Shown here piece by piece: positions 1 to 13,743 of a DNA stretch of 64,000 bases. Each line of letters opens with the position of its first letter. Within the stretch, counting starts at the first letter, position 1. This DNA is from Coffea arabica (lineage: Eukaryota; Streptophyta; Magnoliopsida; Gentianales; Rubiaceae): contig NC_092320.1 in NCBI RefSeq assembly GCF_036785885.1, positions 27,529,557 through 27,593,556 on the forward strand, given 5' to 3'. Made by a program: the position numbers and the translations under genes. The notes beneath the pieces are model-generated. The model saw only the letters and a list, made by a program, of their open reading frames with translations. It was not told the DNA's origin and made no database searches.

Positions 1-126
1 TAGAAGAGCCCAGTGGCTCAGATTACCGTCAATTAACAATTTTATCAAGTGGATATGCACATTTTGAATATAAATCATGAATATATTGATTAAATATTAG
101 TAGAACATTGCTTAAAACCTCTTCAG

Positions 127-339
127 TACTGTTCAATATGGCATCCAAATGCTACTCTTGTCCAATATTTGAGGGCTGGAAAGGTCAATTTGCCTGGATT
201 CTGGCTAACTCGATTACAGTTCAATTGTATGCCTCGTGTTAGTTTGTTCGCATTCGACTTCCCTGCCCGTTACTGTTTCTTAAAACAATGCTTTGATGAG
301 ATTCGTGATGATAGCCTGAGGAGATTAATTTACTTCTAG
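127..339 (+). CDS. 3'-terminal exon of an unidentified host gene (partial)
   Basis: An open stretch of 70 codons plus TAG follows a good splice acceptor (cctcttcag, ending at 126). The translation looks like a real globular protein: it begins YCSIWHPNATLVQY, has LPGFWLTRLQFNC in the middle and ends IRDDSLRRLIYF. It has no in-frame ATG near its start, as expected for a last exon. The upstream exon would lie in 1-80 or beyond the window; a readable stretch at 3-78 (EEPSGSDYRQLTILSSGYAH) has no convincing donor. I do not recognise the family. The exon is inferred from open frame, composition and acceptor only. Confidence 0.45.
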   Translation, partial: YCSIWHPNATLVQYLRAGKVNLPGFWLTRLQFNCMPRVSLFAFDFPARYCFLKQCFDEIRDDSLRRLIYF

Positions 340-917
340 TATAGCTCAATGTATTAGCCTTTTGAATTTGGCGACGATTTGATCAACTTACACGCATTAA
401 GGATGTCTTTCTGTAAATGTCTGTGTACTAGAAACATCATGTACGTGAGATTCTAACGCGGAAACAATGTAATACTTTTTAAATAAGTTGTAACTACATT
501 TTAACTATTTGTACATGCTTACAACAAGAGTGTAATATTATTCTGTTATTGTGAGTCTCATGTATAATAATCATGTGTCTATTATGCAATTTTACAAGTA
601 ATTCATATAGAGTCACAGGGTGTTCAAAAAGTATTGTATCATTTTGAACAGTTATCGCTCTGTATCCTGAGTCTATGAAATTCGATCTTTCCTGGGATCG
701 ATGAAGTGTTTTACTTTCAATAAATCTGTAAAAATAACTAGGAAATTATAAAAATACTTTGATTTGGAAAACAAAAAGGGGTGGGGAGGGGGTTGGAGAA
801 GAGGAAAAAGTTCTCACTTATTTAAGAAAATATAATTAAGTTCACAGTTTATTTGGCCAATGCATTCTGATTGCCCTATTTGAAAAGGCATATAATTCAG
901 GATAATGTAAAACGTCT
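340..917. other. Intergenic, no gene seen
   Basis: AT-rich sequence that probably holds the 3' UTR of the preceding exon. From about 800 it resembles the sequence just upstream of the second NACA pseudogene (about 51940-52030), for example the phrase ccctatttgaaaaggcata in both. No ORF or RNA gene was recognised. Confidence 0.5.
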
Positions 918-1412
918 TACCAGGACAAGGCGATGCAAGTGGAGGGTCAAAATAGAGCTAAACTTCTCACTGAGATCACTTTTAGATAGCAGTATTAGTG
1001 ATTGATTTATGTTAAACTTCTTATTTTTTGGGACTGGAATCTAGTATATTGATATGTCTAATACTTTTCAAACTTGCAAATGTTTGTCATCTCAAAGCCG
1101 GATGTGTTTAAGAGCCCCAATTCAGACACCTAAAGTTATTTTTAGGAAGGACAAGATAGAGGATTTGAGCTCACAATTGCAGACTCATGCTGAGGAACAG
1201 TTCAAGGCTCCTAACCTCAACTATGTGACTGACATCAAGGCCTGACCCATCTATAATAGCACAAGATGATGAAGTAGATGAGACCGCTGTAGAGGCAACG
1301 GACATAGAATTGGCAATGACTCGAGTTGGGGGGTGTCTAGGGCAAAGACTGTCAAAGCTCTCAAGGCTGCAAATGGTGGCATTGTATTTGCCATTATGGA
1401 GCTCACTTTTAG
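918..1412 (+). pseudogene. NACA-like unprocessed pseudogene 1
   Basis: The sequence matches the last two exons of the intact NACA gene at 11514-12090. An exon-3-like piece begins at about 918 (caggacaaggcgatgcaagtgg) but lacks most of that exon. Intron-like sequence follows, then an exon-4-like piece from about 1085 (gtcatctcaaagccggatg) to about 1405 (gccattatggagctcac), the latter corresponding to the UBA end. Indels and stops break the frame: a 63-codon open piece ends at 1245 and the UBA part lies in another frame. The retained intron shows it is not a processed copy. It shares intron and 3' flank with the copy at 52032. Confidence 0.85.
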
Positions 1413-1940
1413 CAAGTCTTTCCATTTAGTTTTCTGTATTTTCAAACTTTTATGTTCTCTTTGTCTTGGTCCCTTTCCTTTAGTTTTTTTCTTTTTCTTA
1501 TTTGGTTCTTCAAACTTGAGAGCTTGTTCAATAGATCCTTGTGATTATGCAATTTTGGCTTGTCCAGGACATGTCGATTTTCAGCTTTGTGTGCATTAAT
1601 TACTCGCATGACATTGAGGTTATAAAAAGTGGAAAAGAAAGATGAGTTATTGGTGTAGATTATCATAGAAATCTGATTACCATTTTAATTTAATTGGTAA
1701 TTTTTGCAGCCTACGGAATCACTTATCTCAAATGTTTTGTAAATCATTTCCATAATTCAGTATAATTCATATCAAAATGTGATTAAAATTGAGTAGAGTG
1801 CATGATTTGTATCCGGCTCTGTCTCTTTTCTTTGTGCAGGCATCTGCTATTCTTGCACATCATGCAAGAGTTTTTAAGTTGTTGCTTCTTCATCCTTTTT
1901 TCACCAAAGACAAGATTGCAAGGACATAACAGCCTATTTA
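1413..1940. other. Downstream flank of pseudogene 1, shared with the second copy
   Basis: No gene. The sequence gagagcttgttcaatagat near 1520 recurs near 54870, and the stretch around 1660-1780 (attaccatttt, tctcaaatg, cataattcag, atttcatatcaaaa-like) is colinear with about 55090-55240. This is 3' flank carried along in the duplication that made the two pseudogenes. Confidence 0.6.
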
Positions 1941-2162
1941 AGGCAAATTCCTCAGATTATTGTCAAAAAAAAAGAAAAAATCACAAAAATAATGATTTGA
2001 CATGGATATTTCGGGTTGACTAAACCAGGCAGCAAAGAAAAATTTTTTTTTTCAAATACTGGACTGTCGGGTTGACAATCCAAAGCGGAAAATTTTTTTA
2101 AAATAAGATACAGGCCGGCACCCATCATGAAAAGGCCAAAAAAAAAAACGACTGGCTTGTTG

Positions 2163-2714
2163 CTATGTTTTCAGAACAGGACCGGATATCGACTCGACCG
2201 AGGTCAGGGGTCAGGAGTCAATGGGTTCGACCGGGGGTCGATAGGGGTCGAACCGGATGACGTCATAAATAAAAATTATTTAAAAATTAAATTATTGTAT
2301 ATAAAATATCCAATAACATATTTATATTAATAAAGGTATATTCATATATATTTGATGTTTCAAATATATTTAACAAGAAAATACAAAAAAAATTAGAACA
2401 ATCAAGTAACAATTTATATTATTTAATAAACATTAACAAGTTTAGAATTAAAATTATGGATTTAATTGAAAAATAACATCAAATTTTAGGATAATATTTA
2501 TAAAGTATGAAATATTTGAGGTATATTAATAAGTTTTCACAATTTAGGGGGCCAAAACATAATATTAAAAAAATTTGAACTTTTTTTACAAAAGCTCCTG
2601 TTGGACCGGTTTTTTCGTGTTTTGTACCGGTCAAATCCGATTTTTGACCGGAGTTGACCGGGTCTTGAATCTCCCGATTCAACCGGCCGGTCCGGTCCGA
2701 GTTTGAAAACACAG
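2163..2714. mobile_element. hAT-type MITE
   Basis: An 8-bp direct repeat GCTTGTTG flanks the element at 2155-2162 and 2715-2722. The terminal repeats are CTATGTTTTC on the left and the inverse of CTGTGTTTTC on the right, followed by GGACCGG-rich subterminal sequence on both sides. There is no transposase ORF. The 8-bp duplication is typical of the hAT superfamily. Confidence 0.8.
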
Positions 2715-2856
2715 GCTTGTTGGAGACACCACCGTTACTCAATCATGTCTCTCCAATTTATGCCTCTTCTTCAAATTATCCACTTTGAAAAGCGGCTCCT
2801 GTCGGTTTCTGATGGCTCACATCTAGCGTAATGATAAAAGCAAAAGATAGTTACAA

Positions 2857-3497
2857 GAGATAATATCATAAACCTCTTCTGAGATTTTTCTTAATGTCAC
2901 TTGGCACCCCTAAGATTTCAAAAATATCACTTACCTTCCTTACTTTTGTTATTTGTGTAACAAAATTTTTAAAAATCCTAAATTACCCTTTCACTTGCTA
3001 AATAAAAGTATTTCTAAATCAATTTGTTTATTTCAAGAAAGCCATCATTTCAAAAATAATCTCTTATAGTACTACCACATCACAATGCTATACCCCATAA
3101 AAATATAAATTTAAAAAATAAAAAAGATATTTGAAAAAAATACACTTGCATCAATTTAAAAAATAACTCAAAATAAACAAATAAATTATACCTCACTTTA
3201 TCACAATCACAAAAAGTAAAAGGCAAACAAAATTTAATTTATTATAATTTACAACTAAAATATTGCATAGTCATCCAACAAATATGAGTAAGAGAGAATG
3301 ATGAAGAAAAGAAAGTGACTTTTGTTTCCTTTTTTTTTTTGCAATTTTTGCGCTCCATTTATTTGATATGTTGTGAATTATGTGTCAAATAAGGGTTAAT
3401 ATAATATTCTTACAATTACTAGGGGCGATAAGTGATATTTCTAAAATTTCAAGGATATCAATTAATATTAAGCAAGGGAGGTTTCTGATATTATCCC
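2857..3497. mobile_element. Mutator-type MITE with long inverted arms
   Basis: The ends are inverted copies: the left begins GAGATAATATCATAAACCTC and the right ends with the inverse of GGGATAATATCAGAAACCTC. The flanks carry a 9-bp duplication with one mismatch (TAGTTACAA at 2848-2856, AAGTTACAA at 3498-3506). Homology of the arms continues inward, with both holding an aaatatcactta motif. No coding capacity is seen. Confidence 0.7.
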
Positions 3498-3936
3498 AAG
3501 TTACAAATAGAATCCCATTCAAAAAAGCAACTTCAAAGTCCTTGGTGCAAGTAGCACTAGACTAGTGACATCCACATACTTCATGTTGGAAGTGCCACTG
3601 GAGCCAGGTAGGCAAGCCAAGTTAGTTACTACTAAGTACTAACTAAAAGCCATTATCAAAAAAAAAAAAAACTAATAGCCACTGGGCCATTTTAGTTCAT
3701 AGTAGTAACTTCAAAGCCATTGAGCCAGTCTTTTTGTTTTTTTTTTTTTTAATTTTTGGCCTTTTCATGATAGCTGCCGACCTGTAAAAAAAAATTTCAC
3801 GTTGGCTGTCGGGCTTTGTTAGTCTAGCAGCCTAGTATTTAAAAAAAAAAAAAAATCTTTCCTTTTGTACTATATCTATGTTAGAACATTATTTTTGTGA
3901 TTTTTTTTTTTGACAATAATATGAGGTATTCGCCCT

Positions 3937-5010
3937 TATTTAATAGATGAAAAATAATAATCAAAGGATATCTTATGAATAAACAAGTTTTTATCTTTTT
4001 CCATCATTACCCACTAAAGTTGTTCAAACAAAATTGAGAATAGGAAAATTTACAAAATAGATCAATTCTGACCACAAGGAAAAAAAGGTAATTGAGTCAG
4101 GTTTTATACGCATGTTGAATATCAATTCAGCTAGAAAAGAATGCAGGTCAAGTATTAGTTGGCATTTTCTAACAAAATGTGAATACTGGACCCTCCATAT
4201 GGTAAAGGTAGATCAGTAATTTTGTCCAGTATGGATAAAACTAATTGAGCAAGGCCTAAGTTTCTTCTTTTCAGTTCTCATACTTGGAAAGATGATTTTA
4301 TATCATGTTAATAATTTTAAGTTGTTAGCTTTGTTAAACTTGTCACTTTTTTTTTTTTTTTACTATGGAAGGATGTTGTTTTCAACACTTGTTTATTGTG
4401 AATCTATGAGAACTGAATGCTTTTTAAAGGTTTTTTTAACGCTAGCATAAACTTATGATGAGATATTTTAGACTTATATTTGGCTCCCAATTGTCGATTA
4501 CCGAAATATGACCATTTTAAACTTAGGAACCAAAGGATTCCGAGCCAGTATGACTGGGTAGCATATGACCATAGTTAATAGTTCAAAATTTTGACTGTCT
4601 TGTAAGAACTGGTTTTAATAATGTAACATTCCCATGAACTAATTATCTGGTTCATGAATACCTTAATGTCGATCCAAACATTGGATGTGTTGTTATACTT
4701 ATGATATTATGTTAATTCTCCAATAGTGAAATAACAAACATGACTATTTAACAAAAACTATAATCTTGAAAAGAAAATAAACACTTGATAACTCCTCTTG
4801 ACTCGATTTAATCTAGAATTAGTAATCCATCATAAATGAGCCATAGTTCTTCGTTCATATATTTCATGACCCCTTACAATTCCTTAATCAATACACTCTC
4901 CAAGTAAAATCCTCTTGATTAGAGTAAATTAAGCTGTTTCCAACTTTACTCCATCCCAAGTGTACTTAAGAGGCATAGCATTTTTACTTTCATTATTATT
5001 TTTTGAGTAA
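3937..5010. other. Intergenic, no gene seen
   Basis: AT-rich with no supported ORF. The part 3970-4190 (aacaagtttttatctttttcc, aatatcaattcag, aatgcaggtcaagtattag) resembles 61268-61480, so it is either a dispersed repeat or part of the duplicated pseudogene block. Confidence 0.5.
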
Positions 5011-5019
5011 ATTTATATA

Positions 5020-6126
5020 GGGAAAATCGTCCAAAATGTCCCTCACATTTTGTAAAATGACTTTTTTCGTCCCTCACTTTTAAAAGTGTAATTTTATGTC
5101 CCTTACATATTCATATCGATCAAATTTAGTCCCTAACTAAGTTTCCGATCATTTTTTGGCCGAAATCCATCATGTGCAAGACACGTGATCATTTTTGAAG
5201 GGTAAATTTGCCAAATTATATTTTACATAATATAATCTATAGTCCTTCACATTTTATAAAATAAATTTTTTCGTCCCTCATATTTCACAAAATGAATTTC
5301 TCCATCCCTCACATTTCAAAAAATAAAATTTTCATTTCTCACTAATTATGTGTGTGAATACATTTTTTTTAAACACATGTATATGTCTATTTGATTTTGT
5401 TTAATAATAATAGCATAAATACATGTATGTAATTGGGCCCAACTTGTGGGCAATCTTTTCTTTTTGTATGATTATGACTAATATTTACCAATAAAACCTT
5501 AATTTGCATATTCTTATTGTATTTTGATCGAAAATAGCTTTATTGGCCAATTTGACAATGAACGCAAGATTTTTTACTAGCCAATACCAGATGAAATCAA
5601 ATGATCACGTATAATATATGGTATTCATATTGTTAAGTGAAATCAAATAGACACATACATATATTTATGCTATTCGTATTATTAAGCAAAATCAAATAGA
5701 CATATACATGTGTTTAAACAAAATGTATTCACACACATTTTTTTTTTAGGGTTTCCCTCAAAGACATAATTAGTGAGGGATGGAAATATTCATTTTTTGA
5801 AATGTGAAAGATGGAGAAATTCATTTTGTGAAATGTGAGGGATGAAAAAATTATTTTATAAAATGTGAGGGACGAAAAAATTTGTTTTATAAAATATGGA
5901 GGACTATAAATTAGATTATGTAAACTATAATTTGACAAATTTACCCTTAAAAAATGATCACGTGCCTTGCACGTGATAGCTTCCGGCCAAAAAATGATCG
6001 GAAACCTAGTTAGGGACTAAATTTGACCGATGTGAATATGTAAGGGACATAAAATTACACTTTTAAAAGTGAGGGACGAAAAAAGTCATTTTACAAAATG
6101 TGAGAGACGTTTTGGACGATTTTTCC
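5020..6126. mobile_element. Foldback Mutator-type MITE (copy 1)
   Basis: A perfect 9-bp target duplication ATTTATATA lies at 5011-5019 and 6127-6135. The element is almost wholly an inverted repeat: arms of roughly 400-480 bp (left 5020 to about 5430, right about 5650-6126) around a loop of about 200 bp. The ends read GGGAAAATCGTCC and, inverted, GGAAAAATCGTCC. Repeated ccctcac-attt phrases fill the arms. Open frames here are fortuitous. A second family member is at 45141-46000. Confidence 0.85.
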
Positions 6127-6264
6127 ATTTATATACACTGTCATTGTATATATTATCACGATTGGATGGATGGCACATGAGCAAATTTTGAATTTCAAAT
6201 TCGAATTTTGCACATGTGACATATATCTAATGATAGTGTATACACTGACACTGTATATAAGATT
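6127..6264. mobile_element. Small inverted-repeat MITE
   Basis: The left end has tatatacactgtcattgtata and the right end holds the inverse of a related string (gatagtgtatacactgacac). The two halves also mirror around gcacatgagc and gcacatgtgac. The foldback element to the left inserted exactly at its left tip, because that tip supplies the ATTTATATA duplication. Related sequences lie at 6889-7062 and 55838-55965. Confidence 0.55.
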
Positions 6265-6489
6265 AATCCTTATTTTTTTTAACTTCTCTCCACACCGTTT
6301 TCATCCCTAACTGCTATAATTTTTATTTAATTTTAAACCCTCCCACCACCCCGAACTGCCATAGTTCTTCACTAATACAATTAGGAGCCAAAATTCTTTT
6401 TTAATATACATTCTCAAAATAAAATACTATTGGCTACATTATAAAGTGAAAAAACTGAGTTAAGTCTGAGTTGTGCTCTACTCGAGTTT

Positions 6490-6739
6490 TTTTTTTTTTT
6501 TTTTTTGGTCAAAGCCTTTCATAAGACTTTTGTGACTTTACAAACTTAATTCCCGAGTAAATCTCAAAAGTCGGCAACTCTTGAGGTTCTTCAGGAGACT
6601 TATAAACCCATCCAAATCCCCTCCCAACCTCGATGTGGGATAACCACCTAAGGGGGGTAGCTGCTATTAAGACCTAAAGAGACTCCACTAACCCCAGTCC
6701 AAGCGATTGTCTTTTTTGTCAAAACCTTTCGTAAGACTT
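6490..6739 (-). mobile_element. Poly-A-tailed retroposon (SINE-like) with 19-bp target duplication
   Basis: A perfect 19-bp direct repeat TTGTGCTCTACTCGAGTTT flanks the insert at 6471-6489 and 6740-6758. A run of T next to the left copy is the poly-A tail read on the + strand, so the retroposon is on -. On - it starts AAGTCTTACGAAAGGTTTTG, contains GCTTGGACTGGGGTTAGTGG and ends AAAGGCTTTGACC before the A run. It has about 24-bp direct repeats (aagtcttaygaaaggytttg) at its own two ends. No ORF and no clear A/B box pair was found. Long target duplication plus A tail points to LINE-type mobilisation. Confidence 0.65.
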
Positions 6740-6888
6740 TTGTGCTCTACTCGAGTTTGACTTATCGAAAAATGATATTGCTTGTGTTTGAGCAAATTAG
6801 ACTCAAACATAAGTTCGAGACTAAGGTAATTGTTAACACATCTCAGTCCACTACTTCTAAAATTTAGTATTAATTATAGTATTGCATT

Positions 6889-7062
6889 AAACCATTGGAT
6901 TAACATTTTATACTCTAACGGTGTATTTATTTTCTTACACTAGTAGCGTTGGATGTATGTCGCATGTGCATTATTTGAATTTTAAGTTTAAATTCATATT
7001 ATGTGACACGATTAAACCTGCTAATGTAAAAAAAAATTATACAGTGACAGTATATAAAAAAG
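6889..7062. mobile_element. Degenerate inverted-repeat MITE
   Basis: The layout matches 6127-6264: ttggatgtatgtcgcatgtgc in the left half and tatgtgacac, then tacagtgacagtatata at the right. Arms are more diverged than in the neighbouring copy and no target duplication is clear. Confidence 0.4.
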
Positions 7063-7460
7063 TTATCTGAAATCATTTATCTGTTATACACTCTTGAACA
7101 TTTTATTTTTAGTAATTTAATACCTTATACATTCAATAAATGACACATTTTTCAATTAAAATTGAAAATTAACAATCCTTCTATTACTTTTGGATGAAAA
7201 GATTTCAACACCCCCAAGCCCTCCACATCACCCAAAAAAAAAAAAAAAGTTTTAACACCCCTAATTAATAACATGGTAAATTGTGAAAATTGTTAAATTG
7301 AGGCCACAAATCGAAAGCCAATAATAATTCGAGGATACAAATTGCAAATACTGTTGAATTTTCTACCACTAGTATTTAGGGTTCTTTGAGGGTTTCTTTT
7401 CTTTCACCCCAAATCCTCACTCTAAAACAGACACACAAACGACGTTTCCTCTCCGACAGC
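7063..7460 (+). promoter_or_regulatory. Probable promoter and 5' UTR of the NACA gene
   Basis: This is non-coding sequence directly upstream of the NACA start codon. From about 7376 it becomes pyrimidine-rich with AGGGTT-type repeats (tttagggttctttgagggtttc), a composition common at transcription starts of plant translation-related genes. No convincing TATA box was seen. The 5' UTR probably covers roughly the last 80 bases; that start is inferred. Confidence 0.4.
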
Positions 7461-12090
<4,630 letters not shown>

Positions 12091-12314
12091 GAAGCCCTCC
12101 AAGAGTCTCCTGAGACCAATGAGGGTAGGATCTGTATTGTCAAGTTTTATATTGTTGTGGCTTTCTTATTGCAGCTCTTTTTCATTGACTTCTTTTTAAC
12201 TACTCTTATAATGTTTGAGCTTATCTATAGAATGTTTATGAATTGTATCAGAGTTAGAAAAGTACCATGTGATTTATGATGTGGCAATGGCTGCGTGAGA
12301 GTTTTATGGCGTCA
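12091..12314 (+). other. 3' UTR and downstream flank of NACA
   Basis: Non-coding sequence after the TAG at 12088-12090. It contains T-rich stretches typical of a plant 3' UTR. No unambiguous polyadenylation signal can be assigned by eye. Confidence 0.5.
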
Positions 12315-12884
12315 TGTCCAGCTTCTTTGTATTGGTTTATAGCGTTTCACTTCCAAAGCAAGGACGCAGGAAAATGATAGAAAATGACATTATGGCAATT
12401 TGAGATCGCAAATCTCTGTGGTGGCTTCTGCTGATGCGATGCATGAGGGCCTTGCAACTTACTGATTTCTGGTGTTTCAAACGACATCGCCTTTGAAGAT
12501 AAATGTGTTGTCTTGGGTATCTTCAGCTTCTAAGTGAAATTTTGTCTTAACTTCTGGGGAAAAATGCACTTTTCATCCTCAAAGTTTGGGGGGAAAAATG
12601 CACTTTGTCCAGCTTCTTTGTATTGGTTTATAGCGTTTCACTTCCAAAGCAAGGACGCAGGAAAATGATAGAAAATGACATTATGGCAATTTGAGATCGC
12701 AAATCTCTGTGGTGGCTTCTGCTGATGCGATGCATGAGGGCCTTGCAACTTACTGATTTCTGGTGTTTCAAACGACATCGCCTTTGAAGATAAATGTGTT
12801 GTCTTGGGTATCTTCAGCTTCTAAGTGAAATTTTGTCTTAACTTCTGGGGAAAAATGCACTTTTCATCCTCAAAGTTTGGGGGG
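12315..12884. repeat. 291-bp tandem duplication spanning the left end of the Mutator-like element
   Basis: Copy 1 (12315-12593) and copy 2 (12606-12884) are essentially identical at an offset of 291 bp, from gtccagcttctttgtattgg through the element tip gggaaaaatgcac. The 12-bp link between them (aaaaatgcactt) is itself a fragment of the element tip. Copy 1 therefore carries a second TAACTTCTG plus about 37 bp of the terminal repeat (12557-12593), so the duplication happened after the element inserted. Confidence 0.9.
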
Positions 12885-12974
12885 TTGACCAATTTTATCC
12901 TCAATGTTTAGTCCCAAATACATTTCATCCTCAATGTTCCGTAATTTTGACCAATTAAGGACGATTGACGGGAA
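12848..12974 (+). repeat. Left TIR of the MULE
   Basis: A 127-bp terminal repeat from gggaaaaatgcac to gacgattgacgggaa, aligned without gaps to the inverse of 18288-18414 with a few substitutions (for example gtttagtcccaaatac against gtttaaccccaaacac). Confidence 0.92.
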
Positions 12975-13743
12975 TTGGAGGACAAATCAAAAATTGGGAT
13001 GAAACTTTGCACGTGAGAAGCACAATTCGTTAGATCCAAATTTATACCTAATATAATCGAGTCAAACCGAATGGACTCACTTTTTCTAACGGACAAAAAT
13101 GCACGAAATAGCAAAAGGAAAGGAAAAAAGCTTCTTTCTTCTCCGTTCTCAGTCTTAAAAATTTTTGTGCCAATCTTTCCATCCACTTTTTGAGCATCTG
13201 CTAGCAAGAAGGAGGGCATAGACAGCATCCGTGGAGCATTTTAGGTGAAGAAAATTATGGCATTGCGGAAGAAAGAGCTCCACATTTGTCCACCCCCAAA
13301 TTACAGTATTTATACCCAAAATCAACAACTACATTGCATAAAGATATGTGTTTTTTTTGGAGAAGGAAACCTGATATGTGGTCCCTTGTGTTTGTACTGT
13401 TTCCCCACTACAATTTACGGTTATTTTTTTCCAGATCTGGCCATTTGCATGAGGTATAAATAAATCAAAAAATTTGTCTGGGTTTGATTATTATAGTGTG
13501 AATGTGGTCCCTTATGTCTGATGATAGTTGCCGCTTGACTATTATTTTGTGGTGAGAGTGATTAATAAACAATAATACTTGGTATATTTTGCCGGCCATG
13601 TGTATCTGGCCATGTGTATGGAAAAAGTGAAAGTGGTCCTTGTTTGGTAGTTTTTGTGTGGGTCAACAATTTGTTGTGCTGAAATGATGAAGTTTTTTTT
13701 TTTTTTCCTGAAGAGTCTGATGTATATTATTTTCTTTAACCAG

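Larger units (their letters stand above)
1941..3936. mobile_element. Large terminal-inverted-repeat element, nested host of two MITEs
   Basis: The two ends form a long imperfect inverted repeat of about 200 bp. The left arm runs from about 1941 (aggcaaattcctcagattat) to about 2150, including caggccggcacccatcatga. The right arm runs from about 3745 (ggccttttcatgatagctgc) to 3936 (ending aatatgaggtattcgccct), in inverted orientation. No transposase is present. A hAT-type MITE and a Mutator-type MITE sit inside. A target-site duplication could not be fixed because of the AT-rich flanks. Confidence 0.65.

Noticed and set aside
5729..5938. Minus-strand 69-codon frame with repeated IFSSLTF
   Set aside because: It is produced by the ccctcac-type repeats of the foldback MITE arm.
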